The translations under genes and the position numbers were made by a program. The notes under the pieces were generated by a model. The model made no database searches. It was not told the DNA's origin and worked only from the letters and a program-made list of their open reading frames with translations. This document shows positions 24,890-35,951 of a DNA stretch of 64,000 nt, one piece after another; within the stretch, counting starts at the first letter, position 1; each line of letters begins with the position of its first letter. The DNA is from Buxus sempervirens (taxonomy: Eukaryota > Streptophyta > Magnoliopsida > Buxales > Buxaceae). Where the stretch lies: contig OX387192.1 in NCBI GenBank assembly GCA_947561395.2, positions 1,860,001-1,924,000 of the forward strand, read 5' to 3'.

Positions 24890-25484
24890 TCAAGTCAAGC
24901 GGCAAGGAGAATAAGCACAGACTTGTACAGAGATGATTGAACCGAGTAGTTGAAAGGGGTTTAGTAAGTAGATCAGCTAACTGATCTCTGCCAGAAATAA
25001 ATGAGACATGAAGAGATTTGTTCAGCACTCGTTGACGCACAAAGTGGAAATCGATTTCGACGTGTTTTGTGCGAGCATGGAAGATAGGATTGGAGGAGAG
25101 GTATGTAACGCCAACATTTTCACAGAACACTGTGGGAGCAGAAGTAAGAACGACCCCAAGATCTTTGCAGAGATGTTGAATCCAAATGAGCTCTGCTGTT
25201 GTATTAGCAACAGATTTTAATTCAACTTCTGTGGAGGATCTGATCACTATGGGTTGTTTCTTTGAGGACCATGAAATCAAATTGTTGCCAGAGAAGATGC
25301 AGTAAGCTCCTGTAGACTTTCGGTCCTCCAAGCAACCACCCCAATCAGAGTCTGAGAAAGCTCGGAGATTCATGGTTGTTGAGTGACTAAAGAGAAGCCC
25401 CATATGTGATGTGTGACGGAGGTAACGAAGTATCCTTTTGACAGCCTGCCAGTGAGGTTGTCGTGGTGAGTGCTGTATTGGCAC
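24890..25484 (-). pseudogene. Copia RNase H domain
   Basis: 242-codon open stretch on the minus strand (25484-24756) that overlaps the RT frame after a frameshift. It contains VKRILRYLRHTSHMGL, FSDSDWGGCLEDRKSTGAYC, SSTEVELKSVANTTAE, FHARTKHVEIDFHFVR and ADLLTKPL, the complete set of copia RNase H motifs. The usual A-E-Y near the catalytic glutamate is V-E-L. Confidence 0.9.
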
Positions 25485-26562
25485 ACTCTGTTGACGGCAA
25501 AAGCCAGATCTGGCCGAGTGGAGGAGAGGTACAGTAAAGACCCAACTGTGCTTCTATATAGAGTGTGATCTTCAAATAAGTGGCCGGTATAACTATCAAG
25601 CTTCTCAGATGTAGCCATGGGAGTCTTAACTGGTTTTGCAGTGGCCATTTTAGTGTGTTGAAGAAGATCTTCAATATACTTTGTCTGAGTGAGAAGAAGA
25701 CCACTGGGAATGTATTTGGCCTCAAGGCATAAGAAATAGTGTAGGCACCCCAAGTCTGTTAGAGGGAAGGCCTTGTTGAGATCAATGAAGAGACTAGTGA
25801 TGGCATTGAGTGAGGAACCAGTGACCAGTAAATCATCTACATAGACGAGCACATACAGTGTGGTAGCTCCAGAGATCTTGATAAATAATGATGAATCTGC
25901 AGTTGATATTTGAAAACCAAGATCGATAAGCATGTCACTGAGACGAGAATACCATGCTCTCGGTGACTGTTTGAGTCCATAGATGGCCTTATGAAGTCTG
26001 CAAACATGTGTGGGAAAATGTGGATGTACAAAACCAGGGGGTTGAGACATGTATACTTGCTCTGTGAGTGGCCCATGGAGGAAGGCATTTTGTACGTCAA
26101 ACTGATGAATTGGCCAACCCAATGAAACAGATAGAGCAAGAACCAAATGAATGGTGGTGGCTTTGATCACCGGGCTAAAAGTTTGCTCAAAATCAATTCC
26201 AGGTTGTTGAAGAAATCCTTTTGCAACCAATCGAGCTTTGCACCACTCGATGGACCCATCAGCCAAATACTTTTTTTTTTGAAGATCCATTTGCAAGCAA
26301 CTACATTAGTTGCCCCTGAAGCTGGGACCAAACTCCAAGTGTGGTTGTGTAGTAGAGCATTGAACTCTTTAGTCATGGCTTCACGCCATGCTGGAAACTG
26401 TTGAGCAATAGAAAACGAGGGAGCATCGGGGGTAGGAGAAGAGCTAGAATAGTGGGCAGTAGGTGGGGGCCATGGTATGGTACCGTTTGTAAAAGTCTTG
26501 GGGCGGAGAGAGTTAGTTTGGGATCTTGTAAGTATGGTGCGAGTGGGTGGGGGACGAACCAA
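25370..26562 (-). pseudogene. Copia reverse transcriptase domain
   Basis: From 26562: FPAWREAMTKEFNALLHNHTW and VACKWIFK, then a frameshift at a poly-lysine run (26271-26281). The frame 26296-25370 gives KARLVAKGFLQQPGIDFEQTF, FDVQNAFLHGPLTEQVYMSQP, KAIYGLKQSPRAWY, VYVDDLLVTG (catalytic pair) and YRSTVGSLLYLSSTRPDLAF. A second frameshift near 25480 passes into RNase H. Apart from these the domain is well kept. Confidence 0.9.
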
Positions 26563-26808
26563 AGAAGGGTGTGGTGTAGAACAGGGTGAGGAAGATGATG
26601 ATGGGTGTGGGCCTAATAAGGATGGAGATGGTGGGTTTGTGGTGTGAGGGGTGGGTTGGATTGGGGAGACAAATGGTAAAGAAACATGGGTGGGTTCAAT
26701 GTGTATCGTGGGCTTGGATCTGTTAAGAAAAGGAAAAGTATGCTCATCAAATTTGACATCATTAGAGATGTATATCTTGGATGTAGGAATGTGATAACAG
26801 ATATGGCC

Positions 26809-28104
26809 CTAGTGAGATGGGCTAGGGCCCAAATATACACATTGTTGAGATCTGTAGGCAAATTTTGTTTTGTGAAATGGTCTGGTGAAAGGCCAAATTG
26901 CATATCCAAAAACTCGATGTGTAGAAAGAGGAAGATCTTTGTGATGAAGAAGAAAGAAAGGTGAGTGGTGGTTTAGAACAGGGGAGGGAAGCATGTTAAT
27001 TAAAGTAACGGCATGCTTGAAGGCAAAGGTCCAAAAAGAGAAGGGAATGGCAGCATGAGCCAAGAGCGCAAGTCCAGACTCCACGATATGTCTGTGCTTG
27101 CGTTGGACAATACCGTTTTGGGTGTGGTTGTGAGGACATGTAACTCGATGAATAATGCCATGGTGAGATAACATATTGGTGAATGGCCTAAATTCACAAC
27201 CCCAGTCGGTTTGCACCTGTTTGATTTGGCTATGGAATTGTAATTCAACAAATGCTTTGAATTTAAGAAAAACTGAGAGAGCTTGTGATTTTGCTACTAG
27301 AGGAAATAGCTAGGTATGCCTGGTAAAATCATCAACAAAAGTGATATAATATCTACATCCATCAATGGATATATGGGGGGAAGGACCCCACAAATCACTG
27401 AATAAAAGTTCAAATGGTTGAGAAGACTTGGAAAGCCGTGGTAGAGCTGGTGAACGGTGATGTTTGGACTTGGAACAAGCGATGCAAAATGGTAGAGAGG
27501 AAGCTGACTGAGAAGGAAGATGAAGTTGGTGAAGAACTTGTAGAACTATCTTCAGAGATGGGTGCCCAAGTCTGGAATGCCAAAGAGGAAGAGACGAACG
27601 AGTACTTGATAACGCTTGAGGTGGTGAGGTGAAAGAGTAGAGGCCATCAGTGGTTGAACCTTGAAGGAGGAGATTCCCTGTGAGTCGATCCTTGACATAG
27701 AAATGATCAGGATAAAATTCAAAAAACACATCATTGTCAGTACAAAATTGTCTAACAGAGAGAAGGTTTTTGTTAAAAGAGAGGACACAAAGCATTTTAG
27801 ACAATAGAAAATTTGAATAAGGAGAAGGAAAAAGTGCAGAACCAATGTGAGTAATAGGGGCTGAAGAGCCATCTCCAATGTGAACTTGATCAGGTCCATG
27901 ATATTCAGCAGCATTGAGACTCAAGTGAGCTAACTCACTGGTAATGTGACTGGTAGCAGCTGTATCTGGGTACCATATATCAGAAGGTATGGCACTATAA
28001 TTTGCTGTAGCAGGAATTGTGGAGGTGAAGGCTTGATTGAATCTGTGGTAGCAATCAAGTGCTACATGACCCACCTTGTTGCATACTTGACAGATGGGCC
28101 GCAT
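26809..28104 (-). pseudogene. Copia zinc knuckle, protease and integrase
   Basis: Frame 28104-27310: zinc knuckle C-Q-V-C-N-K-V-G-H-V-A-L-D-C, protease WYPDTAATSHIT (D-T-A catalytic), integrase zinc region W-H-S-R-L-G-H...C-I-A-C, and core D in YYITFVDDFTRHT, followed by a stop. After it the frame 27216-26809 has QTDWGCEFRP (D), IHRVTCPHNHTQNGIVQRKHRHIVE (E region, Q for the catalytic E context) and the usual C-terminal region with VFGYAIWPF and CVYLGPSPSH. It is broken by a stop and a frame change only. Confidence 0.9.
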
Positions 28105-28840
28105 ATCAGAAGTTGTTGAGGACTGAGAGCGACCACGAGGAGAGGAAAAACGGCCACCTCTGCCACGACCGAAGGATTAGCGACCTCGAGAACCGCGGCC
28201 ACGAGAAGAAGAGCGAGTGGTGAAGTTAGCACTGATGTCCAATGGAGAAAGAAGAGATGCAATGGTTGTGTGGTGAAGGAGACAAGCTTCATGAGTAAGT
28301 AAATGGCCAAGGAGCTCGTTTGTAGAGATGGGGTCAAGGCGGGTGGTAATAGATGTGATTAAAGCATCATACTCAGGGCTGAGTCCAGCTAATAGGTAAG
28401 GAATAAATTCTAAAGAGGTGAGTGGTTGTCCGGCAGCTGCCATTGTATCGGCAAGAGTTTTAGCTCAGCGAAAATAAGCAGAGATGGAGTCATGGCCCTT
28501 TTGAAGAGAAGACAACTGAAAACGAGTTTGAATGAGTTTGGCCTGAGATTGCGAAGCATAAGTTGATTCAAGGGATGACCAAACCTCTCGTGCTGTGCAA
28601 CAACCAACGATCTGAGCAATGATGCTGTCAGACAAGGATGAGATCAATGTAGAAAGAACTAATTGATCTTGTTGAATCCATTCGTCATGAGCAGGATTGG
28701 GAGAGAAATCTGGGAGAGTTGCAGGTGGAGCTGGAGTAGAGCCATCAACGAACTTAAACAATTTCTAACCACGTAGATATGGAAGCATTTGAGCCTTCCA
28801 TAATAAGTAGTTATCGGCTGTTAATTTGACAGATATGAGG
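28105..28840 (-). pseudogene. Copia gag domain
   Basis: Begins near 28840 with VKLTADNYLLWKAQMLPYLRG, a stop at about 28764-28766, then KLFKFVDGSTPAPPATLPDF, WIQQDQLVLSTLISSLSDSI, AREVWSSLESTYASQSQAKL and LPDNH/AGLSPEYDALITSI. It ends in an R/G-rich stretch before the zinc knuckle (stop near 28180). This is the UBN2-type capsid domain of copia elements. Confidence 0.9.
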
Positions 28841-29584
28841 TGAGAGAAGTTGGGTAAGTGATGCAGGGGGATCCGAGGCAGATGATGCTGAGCTGTCAGA
28901 TTGCACATTGATGGCGCTGGAATACCATGAGTTGGCAGAGCATCGCAAAGGCAGGAAGTGATGGTGATATCTTTCTAATTGGGGCAGTTTTGAGTGCGTT
29001 TTAGTATTTTGGCCATAACTTTGGCTATGATTATCGGAATCGCACATATGACCCCAATTCGGAAAGATATTTCCGACGCGCACGCCGTGGTACATTGACT
29101 GAAGTCTATGTGCACCTTTCTCGACCTCAAATTCTGCTGTTTTTCCCTCCGAATCGCTATTCTTAGTTATTCGTTGCTATTTTTGGTAATACTTCATTTG
29201 TCAATTATGAAGTGATTTTAAACCCGATTTGGGCTAGATTTTTCACAGGTTGCTTATTTTATTGCACCTTTAATTTATGCATGCTTTAGGGGCTTTTGCC
29301 GTTTTTAGTAACTTTCCAATATAGACGATTTTTGGCTATAAAGTCCGGCTTGTGGACTGATTTTGGTATTACTTGATTAATTGATATTGAATTGAACCTC
29401 AGAGACGTTTTTCTATGTGTTTTGGGCAAGCTGCTTGTGTTCTTCCCTATTTATCATCTGTTCGAACTAGCCTACAGAATAATCTCTATTATGTTTGGCG
29501 TCAGTAAGGGAAAGGTGGGAGAAGAAGGTGTTGCAGAAGAAGAGGCGGTGGTGGATTGATCGGACATGGTGGACAATTAGTCCT
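28841..29584 (-). other. Copia leader with unexplained ~0.6-kb block
   Basis: An ATG at 29577 (minus strand MSDQSTTASSSATPSSPTF) would be a reasonable gag start, but its frame closes near 29482 and recognisable gag begins only at about 28840. The 0.6 kb between has no coding signal and looks like a piece of another LTR (repeated TTTCCGA-type segments around AAATATCTTTCCGA). No TSD was found. Confidence 0.5.
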
Positions 29585-29602
29585 GAGCGAGCTCTGATAC
29601 CA
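29585..29602 (-). promoter_or_regulatory. Copia primer-binding site, initiator tRNA-Met
   Basis: Minus strand TGGTATCAGAGCTCGCTC lies one or two bases inside the 5' LTR, the standard copia PBS. Confidence 0.95.
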
Positions 29603-29846
29603 TGTTGAGAAGATTTGTTTCTATTCTCATTGTATTCTGTTTTTCTCTCTGCAATACACCGAAGGAGAATGTCTCCTTTTATAAGCTGTTTACACCTGGA
29701 AAGTTCTTCCTAACAAGAATTAGTTACAACAGACTGACATGTGTAATGATGTCTGGAGATTTCTAGAAGAGTCTTGATCCTTAGCATCTGATGATCTTGA
29801 TTCAGTTGCTGATCTCTCATCGTGTGGATGATGAGTGGTTCCAACA
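29603..29846 (-). repeat. 5' LTR of antisense copia element
   Basis: 244 bp, differing from 24639-24882 at seven sites, all transitions, three of them in CpG or CCGG contexts. Confidence 0.95.
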
Positions 29847-29926
29847 CTGCTCATATTACACAATCTCTCAATGAACATCCACTATTGTCGCTGAGTAGGC
29901 AGTTGAGAACTAGCATGAAGGAAGAT
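29847..29926 (-). pseudogene. LINE ORF2 endonuclease, 80-bp middle piece
   Basis: Sandwiched between the copia element and a solo LTR. The minus strand reads IFLHASSQLPTQRQ, then a stop, then WMFIERLCNMSS, the endonuclease stretch just ahead of G-D-F-N. It joins 33264-33566 upstream and 24342-24638 downstream once the inserts are removed. Confidence 0.85.
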
Positions 29927-32900
29927 TGTAACATCTGTGGATTTTATTAAATAATAAAATAATTCATCTTGGAGATTTTAGGATATATTTATTAATTGTT
30001 ATTATTTATTTAGGTGATGAGATGGAAGGCCAAGATCAAGAGTTTTCTTAAAATCCAACTGTACGTGGATGATCCTTTAGAAAGGTTAGTATCATTCAAA
30101 ATTTTATCTAAATTATGATTGGCTGGTTTGAGTATGTGGTGTGGGGTGGTGAAGCATGGGATCATTTATTTAAATAGGGTTAATTAGGGTAAAGCATGCG
30201 TTTGGGGAGTTGGTTTTGGAGTTTTGTTTGAGCAAGTTTGAGCAAGTGCGACTGGAGAAAAGTGGCGAAGAAGAGAGGAACAGCTTTGCTGGGGTTACTG
30301 TTCCATTGCATGTAAGTAGTAACCTTTCTCCTCTCAAAAATCTGCACATGTCTTGGTTTAACCTAAAAGATGATGTTTTTAAAATGGATTTAACAGTGCT
30401 TGTTCGTCTACTGCCATATACCTAGTCCTCTGTTTTGGTCACTGTTTGGATATTTGGTGGAGTAATCTGCATTTGATTCCCTAGTTCCATCCTTCCAAAT
30501 ATCATTGCTTAAATCCCTGAAACCCTGATTTATTTCTTGAATGTCTCTATATCTCTGAACTTATGTGTGTATCTCTGAATTTATAACCACTCAGATCTGT
30601 AGCAATCGGCCATGTTTATCTTTGATATCACATGACCGATTGGGTGGAGACGACTTGTATTTGAGAAAGTGTGTACATGTGAGTTGGTTTGTGTATAGAT
30701 AGAGTTTTTGTGTGTGAGTGAATGAGGTAAAGAGAGGAGGCAGTTATTAGAGAGAAGGTGGGTCGTTGACAGAACAATAAGAGAAAAATTGTTGGTTGCA
30801 AGAAATAGAAGAGAAGTAAAGTGATATGTATGTGTTATGTGGCAACCATGAGAGAGTAAAATAAAGATGAGAATTAAATGGGGGAGACAAGCATGGCAGG
30901 TGGGGTTGGTTGTTTCCCCACGGAAGAGAGAGAAAGAGAAGATGGGTACATTGTTGAGCCAAAGTTTCATTGTTGTTGAAATGTTACTAACATACAAACA
31001 AGGAAATTGGGTAGAGGACGAAAAGTGTGGAGAGACGAGGTGAGAGAAGTAACCTTTCTGAAACCTGCATATGGTTAGATTAATAAACAACAATGTTTTG
31101 TATTGACTTGCAGCCCATGTTGTTGGATTGATTTCATGATTAGGAATGTCTTAACGTTTTGGAGTGGTTTGCTTATTGTTCTACTCGATTAATGCATGGT
31201 TTTAACATGATTTCATGATAGAAATAAGAATGAGAAAGAAGCTGCTGGTATGGTTTCCAGGAAGTAATATGGGTTTTCGGAAGAAAGATAATGAACAAGG
31301 TGTGGTGGGATTTCAGATTAAGAAATTTTATGGAATATGTAAAAGATGGGTATGTTCATATGAAGGAGAGTATATATACAAATAGGTTGTATAGATGAGC
31401 ATCACACAAAGGAAAGGGGGGGCTGGTAATTGGGTGATACAGTTATGAAAAGAAAGACAAAAGTGTTGTAGAAAACGTGAGCAAAATAAGAGAGAAGAGA
31501 GAGATAGAAAGAAAGAGAATACACTAAAGAGGAAACAATGTTGTAGGGTGCCAAGGTAGGAAGATGGGGGAATTTGGTTGCTTTTCCAAGGAAGAGAGAA
31601 GGAGTTGGGTTCGTTGAATGGCAGGGTCTATGTTTGTAAATTAGAAACTGTTTAAGGCAAATTGATAATTTAGAAACTTAAAAATAAAAGAAATCTTAAA
31701 TTACAAGATGACCCCAAGATATAAAGTTGTTTCAATAATTAATAGTGATAGAATAAATTGTGTGCCTTAATCCTTAACATAAATAATAATAAGAATAATG
31801 ATCATACTAAATACATTTTAATGTCATGGGATGGTTCACAAATTAAATAAATACCCTAATAAGTTGATTGCATAATATAGTAGGTTGCTTATCTTAATTA
31901 ACCCTAAAATAAGTAAATAAGTAAAACAATAACAATAAATTATATTCTATGATGTTGATAATTTAGAATGAGTTCCTAAACACCTTTATTTATTAAATAA
32001 ATATTGTTGATTGATCTTATAATGAAAAATCATTTCTTAGAAGGCTTCCCATGTGCTTCTAAAATGTATAAAGGATTTTGAGATAATTTTGACTTGTGAA
32101 ATGATTCTCCAAATTGATGAAATTGTTTTGAATTGGTTTTATGCAGTCTTATAGTGATTTTGGCATCTGCATGTATCTTGTAGGTTATTTTATCTCTCCC
32201 ATGTATCTTGGGATGAACTCTTGATTTCCTCCATGTATCTTGGAGTGGTGTTGATGCTATGGTTGGCACTATTAGAATGAATTGGTTATTTTAACTATTG
32301 GCTTTAGTGTCTAGCGAGTATAGCTATGGGTGGATCCATGCGCCAGCTAGATAATGAAATGGACCAGTCTTTGTTAGGTGAATCCCGTGTTCCATATATG
32401 CGTACCACCATGTATCTTGGTGAGGCCTTCCTGTATTTTGTTGTGCTGCAGCGATCCGTACCACCGTGTATCTCAGTGAGGTCTTTCTTTATGTTTATCG
32501 TTATAGTCTGATTGGGTTGTACTTGCCAACCCACTCCTGTATCGGGTTTGGGTGCTCCGCAATAAGTCGATGTCCGAAACCCAAAGTGGGCCGGCTTCGC
32601 ACATAAGTCGTGAGGTGGCAAAATTGGAACGGGTAGTCAACCTCTCAAAGAAGTCTAATTTCATGAGTCCTGCGAGATAACAATGTGAATTATGGACTAT
32701 GTTTGATATGAAAAAGGTTAGTGGATTTACACCAGATGTTGTTTTTATCTTTGTAACCTCACAAAAGGTTTTGATAAATTATATGGACTGCGTTTTATTG
32801 CATGCATGTTACTGCTTACTGGGATTTCGATCTCATCAAACGTTTTCAAATGTTTTGTTTTCAGACTATCCAAGTGATAACGCTCCACAAGGGGTAGATC

Positions 32901-33258
32901 ATACAAGGGTAGAAGATTTTGTTGAAGACGACTCAGGCGATCATTACTGTTTGATGTAGGGTGTCTTTTTAGAAAATGCTTTATTTTATTGACTTGTTGC
33001 TTTATGGATTTTATTCCATTGTTAGTAGAATTGGTTGGTAGATGACCTTGTTCCAAACTATTATTGAGGATTTCATTTAGTATTTGGATGTCATGATTCT
33101 ATCTTTTGGCCAAGGTATTAATATATCATTTTGGATTTGGCGTACTCTAATGTTTTTGATCCTAGTTTGGATTTAGTTGTTATTTTTGGGCTCACAAGGT
33201 TCACGTTTTGGGCTTGGATTTATTTTATTAAGAATGAATTCGAGTCCGGGGAGTGACA
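29927..33258. mobile_element. 3.3-kb solo LTR, TSD AAGAT
   Basis: Begins TGTAACATCTGTGG and ends AGTCCGGGGAGTGACA (TG...CA), flanked by AAGAT at 29922-29926 and 33259-33263, within the LINE endonuclease. No coding region and no internal direct LTR copy is seen, so it is read as a solo LTR. Length and the ending fit chromovirus (Tekay/Del) LTRs, an uncertain assignment. A cluster of CATGTATCTTGG motifs lies near its right end. Frames inside (for example 30581-31093) are A/T-biased and without domains. Confidence 0.8.
32170..32475. repeat. CATGTATCTTGG motif cluster in solo LTR
   Basis: The 12-mer or a one- to three-base variant occurs at 32170, 32200, 32232, 32409 and 32464. The last two lie in a 55-bp direct repeat GTACCACC(A/G)TGTATCT. 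Probably U3 or R-region repeat. Confidence 0.75.
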
Positions 33259-33263
33259 AAGAT

Positions 33264-33566
33264 AATTTGATAAGAATTGCCATGAAAAGTCATCTGAAAT
33301 TCAACCAACCAATTAGTTGTGAAAAGAATGTTAGTATCTATCTTGTTAGACCACATAATAAGAAAGCCTTCACGTCTGCCAACTGGTGATTGTTTATGAA
33401 AATTATTGAAACCAAATCTTCTTACGACCCAAGACGCAACCTTGTCCTGGACGAGAGTCTCAGAAAGTAGTACTATGTGAGGGGAATGAGTGGAAAGTTG
33501 GTCCCCTAAGTGTTGTTGGGTTGCGGATCGCCTCAATCCGCGACAATTCCAAAATAATAGTTTCAT
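33264..33566 (-). pseudogene. LINE ORF2 start and endonuclease N-terminal piece
   Basis: ATG at 33566 (minus strand) opens MKLLFWNCRGLRRSATQQHL, the canonical W-N-C-R-G start of plant L1 ORF2. LLSETLVQDKVAS (catalytic E) and RREGFLIMWSNK follow. It is interrupted by the solo LTR at 33258. This piece is open throughout. Confidence 0.9.
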
Positions 33567-33890
33567 GCTAAACGACTCCCAGAGGAGTTCGAAAATTTTG
33601 GAGAAAAAGATTCAAAGGATTTTGGAAGCTTTCTCTTCTTGGACTCAAGTTTATCAACTCTAAGTTCCAGGTCGAGAGATGGAAACTCCGTTATTTCACT
33701 CTGCTTTTGATATTGTCCTTTAGAGCGAGCATATTTTTTTATTCGAGCGTTTGACATACTCAATCTTCAGCTTATATCACTTAACTTCAAGTGAGGGGAG
33801 GCTTTAGCGACGACTGAAAATTCAAACAGATCTTTTTCATTTATGAGAGAACTTGAACCAGAAGCAGGAGAGGAAAAGCATAAGTCAGTT

Positions 33891-34444
33891 TAGGATCCTC
33901 TGTGAAACAGAGAATTGTCTGTGAAGCGCAATCCAACGGTCCAAACGTTAGATCAAGTTAAAGAAAGGATATCAAATATGGGATACCTCAGGCAAACCAT
34001 AGGGTACCTTTATCAAATACCGTGGTACCTCAGACAAACATGGGGGTACCCGATCATGTTCATGGAAGTACCTTCGGCCTAACAATGGAGTACCTCTGTC
34101 AAATACGAGATACCTCAAATACCCCACTATAACCCAAAGCTACCTCCCTAAATTGTTGTTGGTACCTTCCAAAATAAGTTTAAAGTACCCAACTGTAAGC
34201 CCAAGGTGCCCTCATATAAATCTAAGGTACCCCAATGGTAAGCCATACGCAATCACCAAAAATAGTCTAAGGTACCTCCTTCTAAACCTAAGGTACCCCA
34301 ATATAAACCAAAGGTACCTCCCTACAAGCTGAAAGTACCTCCCTACAGAGGATCGAACCAAATTAATTTGGTCCGTTGGATTGCGCTTCATAGAGGATCC
34401 TCTGCTTCACAAAGGATCCGCTCCACAGAGGATCTGTTTCTGGA
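33891..34444. mobile_element. 554-bp MULE-like MITE with 10-bp TSD
   Basis: Flanked by TAAGTCAGTT (33881-33890) and TAAGTCTGTT (34445-34454), a 9-10-bp duplication with one difference, as for Mutator-like elements. Ends are inverted over about 55 bp: GGATCCTCTGTGAAACAGAG...GAAGCGCAATCCAACGG on the left, its complement on the right. The interior is a run of degenerate ~28-bp GGTACC-containing units. Inserted in LINE ORF1. Confidence 0.8.
33980..34340. repeat. GGTACC-rich degenerate repeat array
   Basis: Roughly fifteen GGTACC or near matches (AGGTACCTC, GGGTACC, AAAGTACC) at irregular 20-40-bp intervals, filling the interior of the MITE. Confidence 0.8.
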
Positions 34445-35600
34445 TAAGTCTGTTCGGGACGTTGCAAAACAAAAGGCAGTGGGCGAGGATGTGGACTTAG
34501 AAGACATAGGTTCAAAGTGGACAAAGAAGGGCCACTAAACTCTATAGTTTTATCTTCTATGGATATTGGATTAACTTCCATAAGTGGCCCCCATGAACTA
34601 TTGGGTCGAGGAGGGAGGGAAATTACCAAGCCTAAAGATGACAAGTCCACCGTCTCAGCAGCTAAGTTCGAAGGAGATGGTCCATCAGAACCCAATTCCG
34701 GCAACTGAGAAAATTTTTTGGGTTTCAGAAACCAAACCGTCCAATTGGGTTTCTAGATAAGAGCTGGTCACCGATTTTTTACCATCAGAGTTGGATGGGT
34801 GATTCGACTCAGTTTCCTTCTTCTCAGTGTCTTTCTTCCTGGAGAGACTCTGCATCATTAAAGATTTTCTTCGTTTACACAAAGCCTTGTTAGCGGAAGT
34901 TAGCGGAAGAATAAAAAACAGGAGTGGACGATGATAATATATAAATACTTTGATCAGATGAAAATTTTGAACAATCATGGATAGTATGCCCAAGAAACAC
35001 ACAAAAGTAACACAAATCCGGTATACCTTTATGAGCAAAATGCACCCACACTTTCTTGTTGTCCAGATCCTCAACGTAAACTCCAACCGGAATGGGTTTT
35101 GTTAACGATAGACTCCATCTTATGCAGGGTATTGGAAAATCAGATGAAACTGGAAACTCTACGCCCAGGGGGTTTCCAAACTCGGAAGCTAATCTGGTAA
35201 TGAAATCAACATCCTGAAATGCCCTAGGCAAGTCATGAAGTTGGGTCCAAATCACCATCGATTCAAACTTGAAATGCTCTGCCTCTGAGATGTTCGATAA
35301 CTGCTCCAAAAGAGTTATATTGTTATTTAGAAACCATGGCCGACCAATAAAATACGATCTAATATTTCTTGGGATGAAACAGTAATCAAAAAGCGTGACG
35401 ACGATACAGAGGATATCATTGTGTCCTGTGGAAGCCTCCATGCTCGCTCTACAAAGTTCTGGACTATAGGTAGAGAAAGAGGTATAGAAAAGGTCTACAA
35501 CAACAAAGAAAAAAGCCATCGGGAAGACAGTCGATTTTTCTCCACCGAGTCAAGGGTGAACACTGAATCCGAACGGGGAAGGTAGCTTCAAAACCTTCAT

Positions 35601-35951
35601 TTGATCAATGAGTTCCTCCATGAACACCAGGAAATGAGCTACCGACCTGGGAGTTACAAAATAAATTTCTTATAGAAGAAAGAAAAAAACCCCAATCAAT
35701 CAGAAACCAAACGTAAGGGGAAAAAAGAAACACCAGATGATAATGTCTCCGAGATAGAGAAGAATAGCTTAGAGAATGGAAGATCAGGAATAGAACAGGT
35801 TTAGATTAGAATAGGGAATCGGAGAGGAAGGGCTGCAGAACAAAGACGGTGAGAGACAGGACCGCCATTAGTCCACCGAGCAAGAGAAAAGACCAGGTGA
35901 ATAATGCGACACTCTACGAAAAACGTCTCCAGCCGCGCACTCCCTTTCCCC
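35601..35951. other. Probable LINE 5' leader
   Basis: No coding signal. Purine-rich on the plus strand. Included in the LINE because the putative TSD begins at 35970. Confidence 0.4.

Larger units (their letters stand above)
24639..29846 (-). mobile_element. Ty1/copia element (RE1-like), complete, TSD CTGCT
   Basis: Two 244-bp LTRs (24639-24882 and 29603-29846), direct repeats with TG...CA ends, flanked by CTGCT at 24634-24638 and 29847-29851. Oriented on the minus strand: PBS, gag, protease, integrase, RT and RNase H follow in that order (Pseudoviridae layout), then a polypurine tract. The LTRs differ at 7 of 244 sites by my count, all transitions. Coding regions carry at least three in-frame stops and two or more frameshifts, so it is not autonomous. 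It sits in the LINE endonuclease. Confidence 0.95.
33567..35600 (-). pseudogene. LINE ORF1 remnant (DUF4283-like, CCHC zinc knuckle)
   Basis: Frame 35519-34890 contains YFIGRPWFLNN, MVIWTQLHDLPRAFQDVDFI, VGVYVEDLDNKKVWVHFAHK and the zinc knuckle D-L-C-Y-F-C-V-F-L-G-H-T-I-H-D-C (C-x2-C-x4-H-x4-C). This is the standard order in ORF1 of plant L1 elements. The protein would bind LINE RNA in a ribonucleoprotein. The C-terminal part runs through other frames (34704-34450) and, beyond a MITE, 33763-33567, ending directly before the ORF2 start. Frameshifts and stops are present. Confidence 0.8.

Noticed and set aside
30581..31093. 170-codon minus-strand frame inside the 3.3-kb solo LTR
   Set aside because: Low-complexity S/H/L/F composition, lies entirely within a bounded LTR, no domain.
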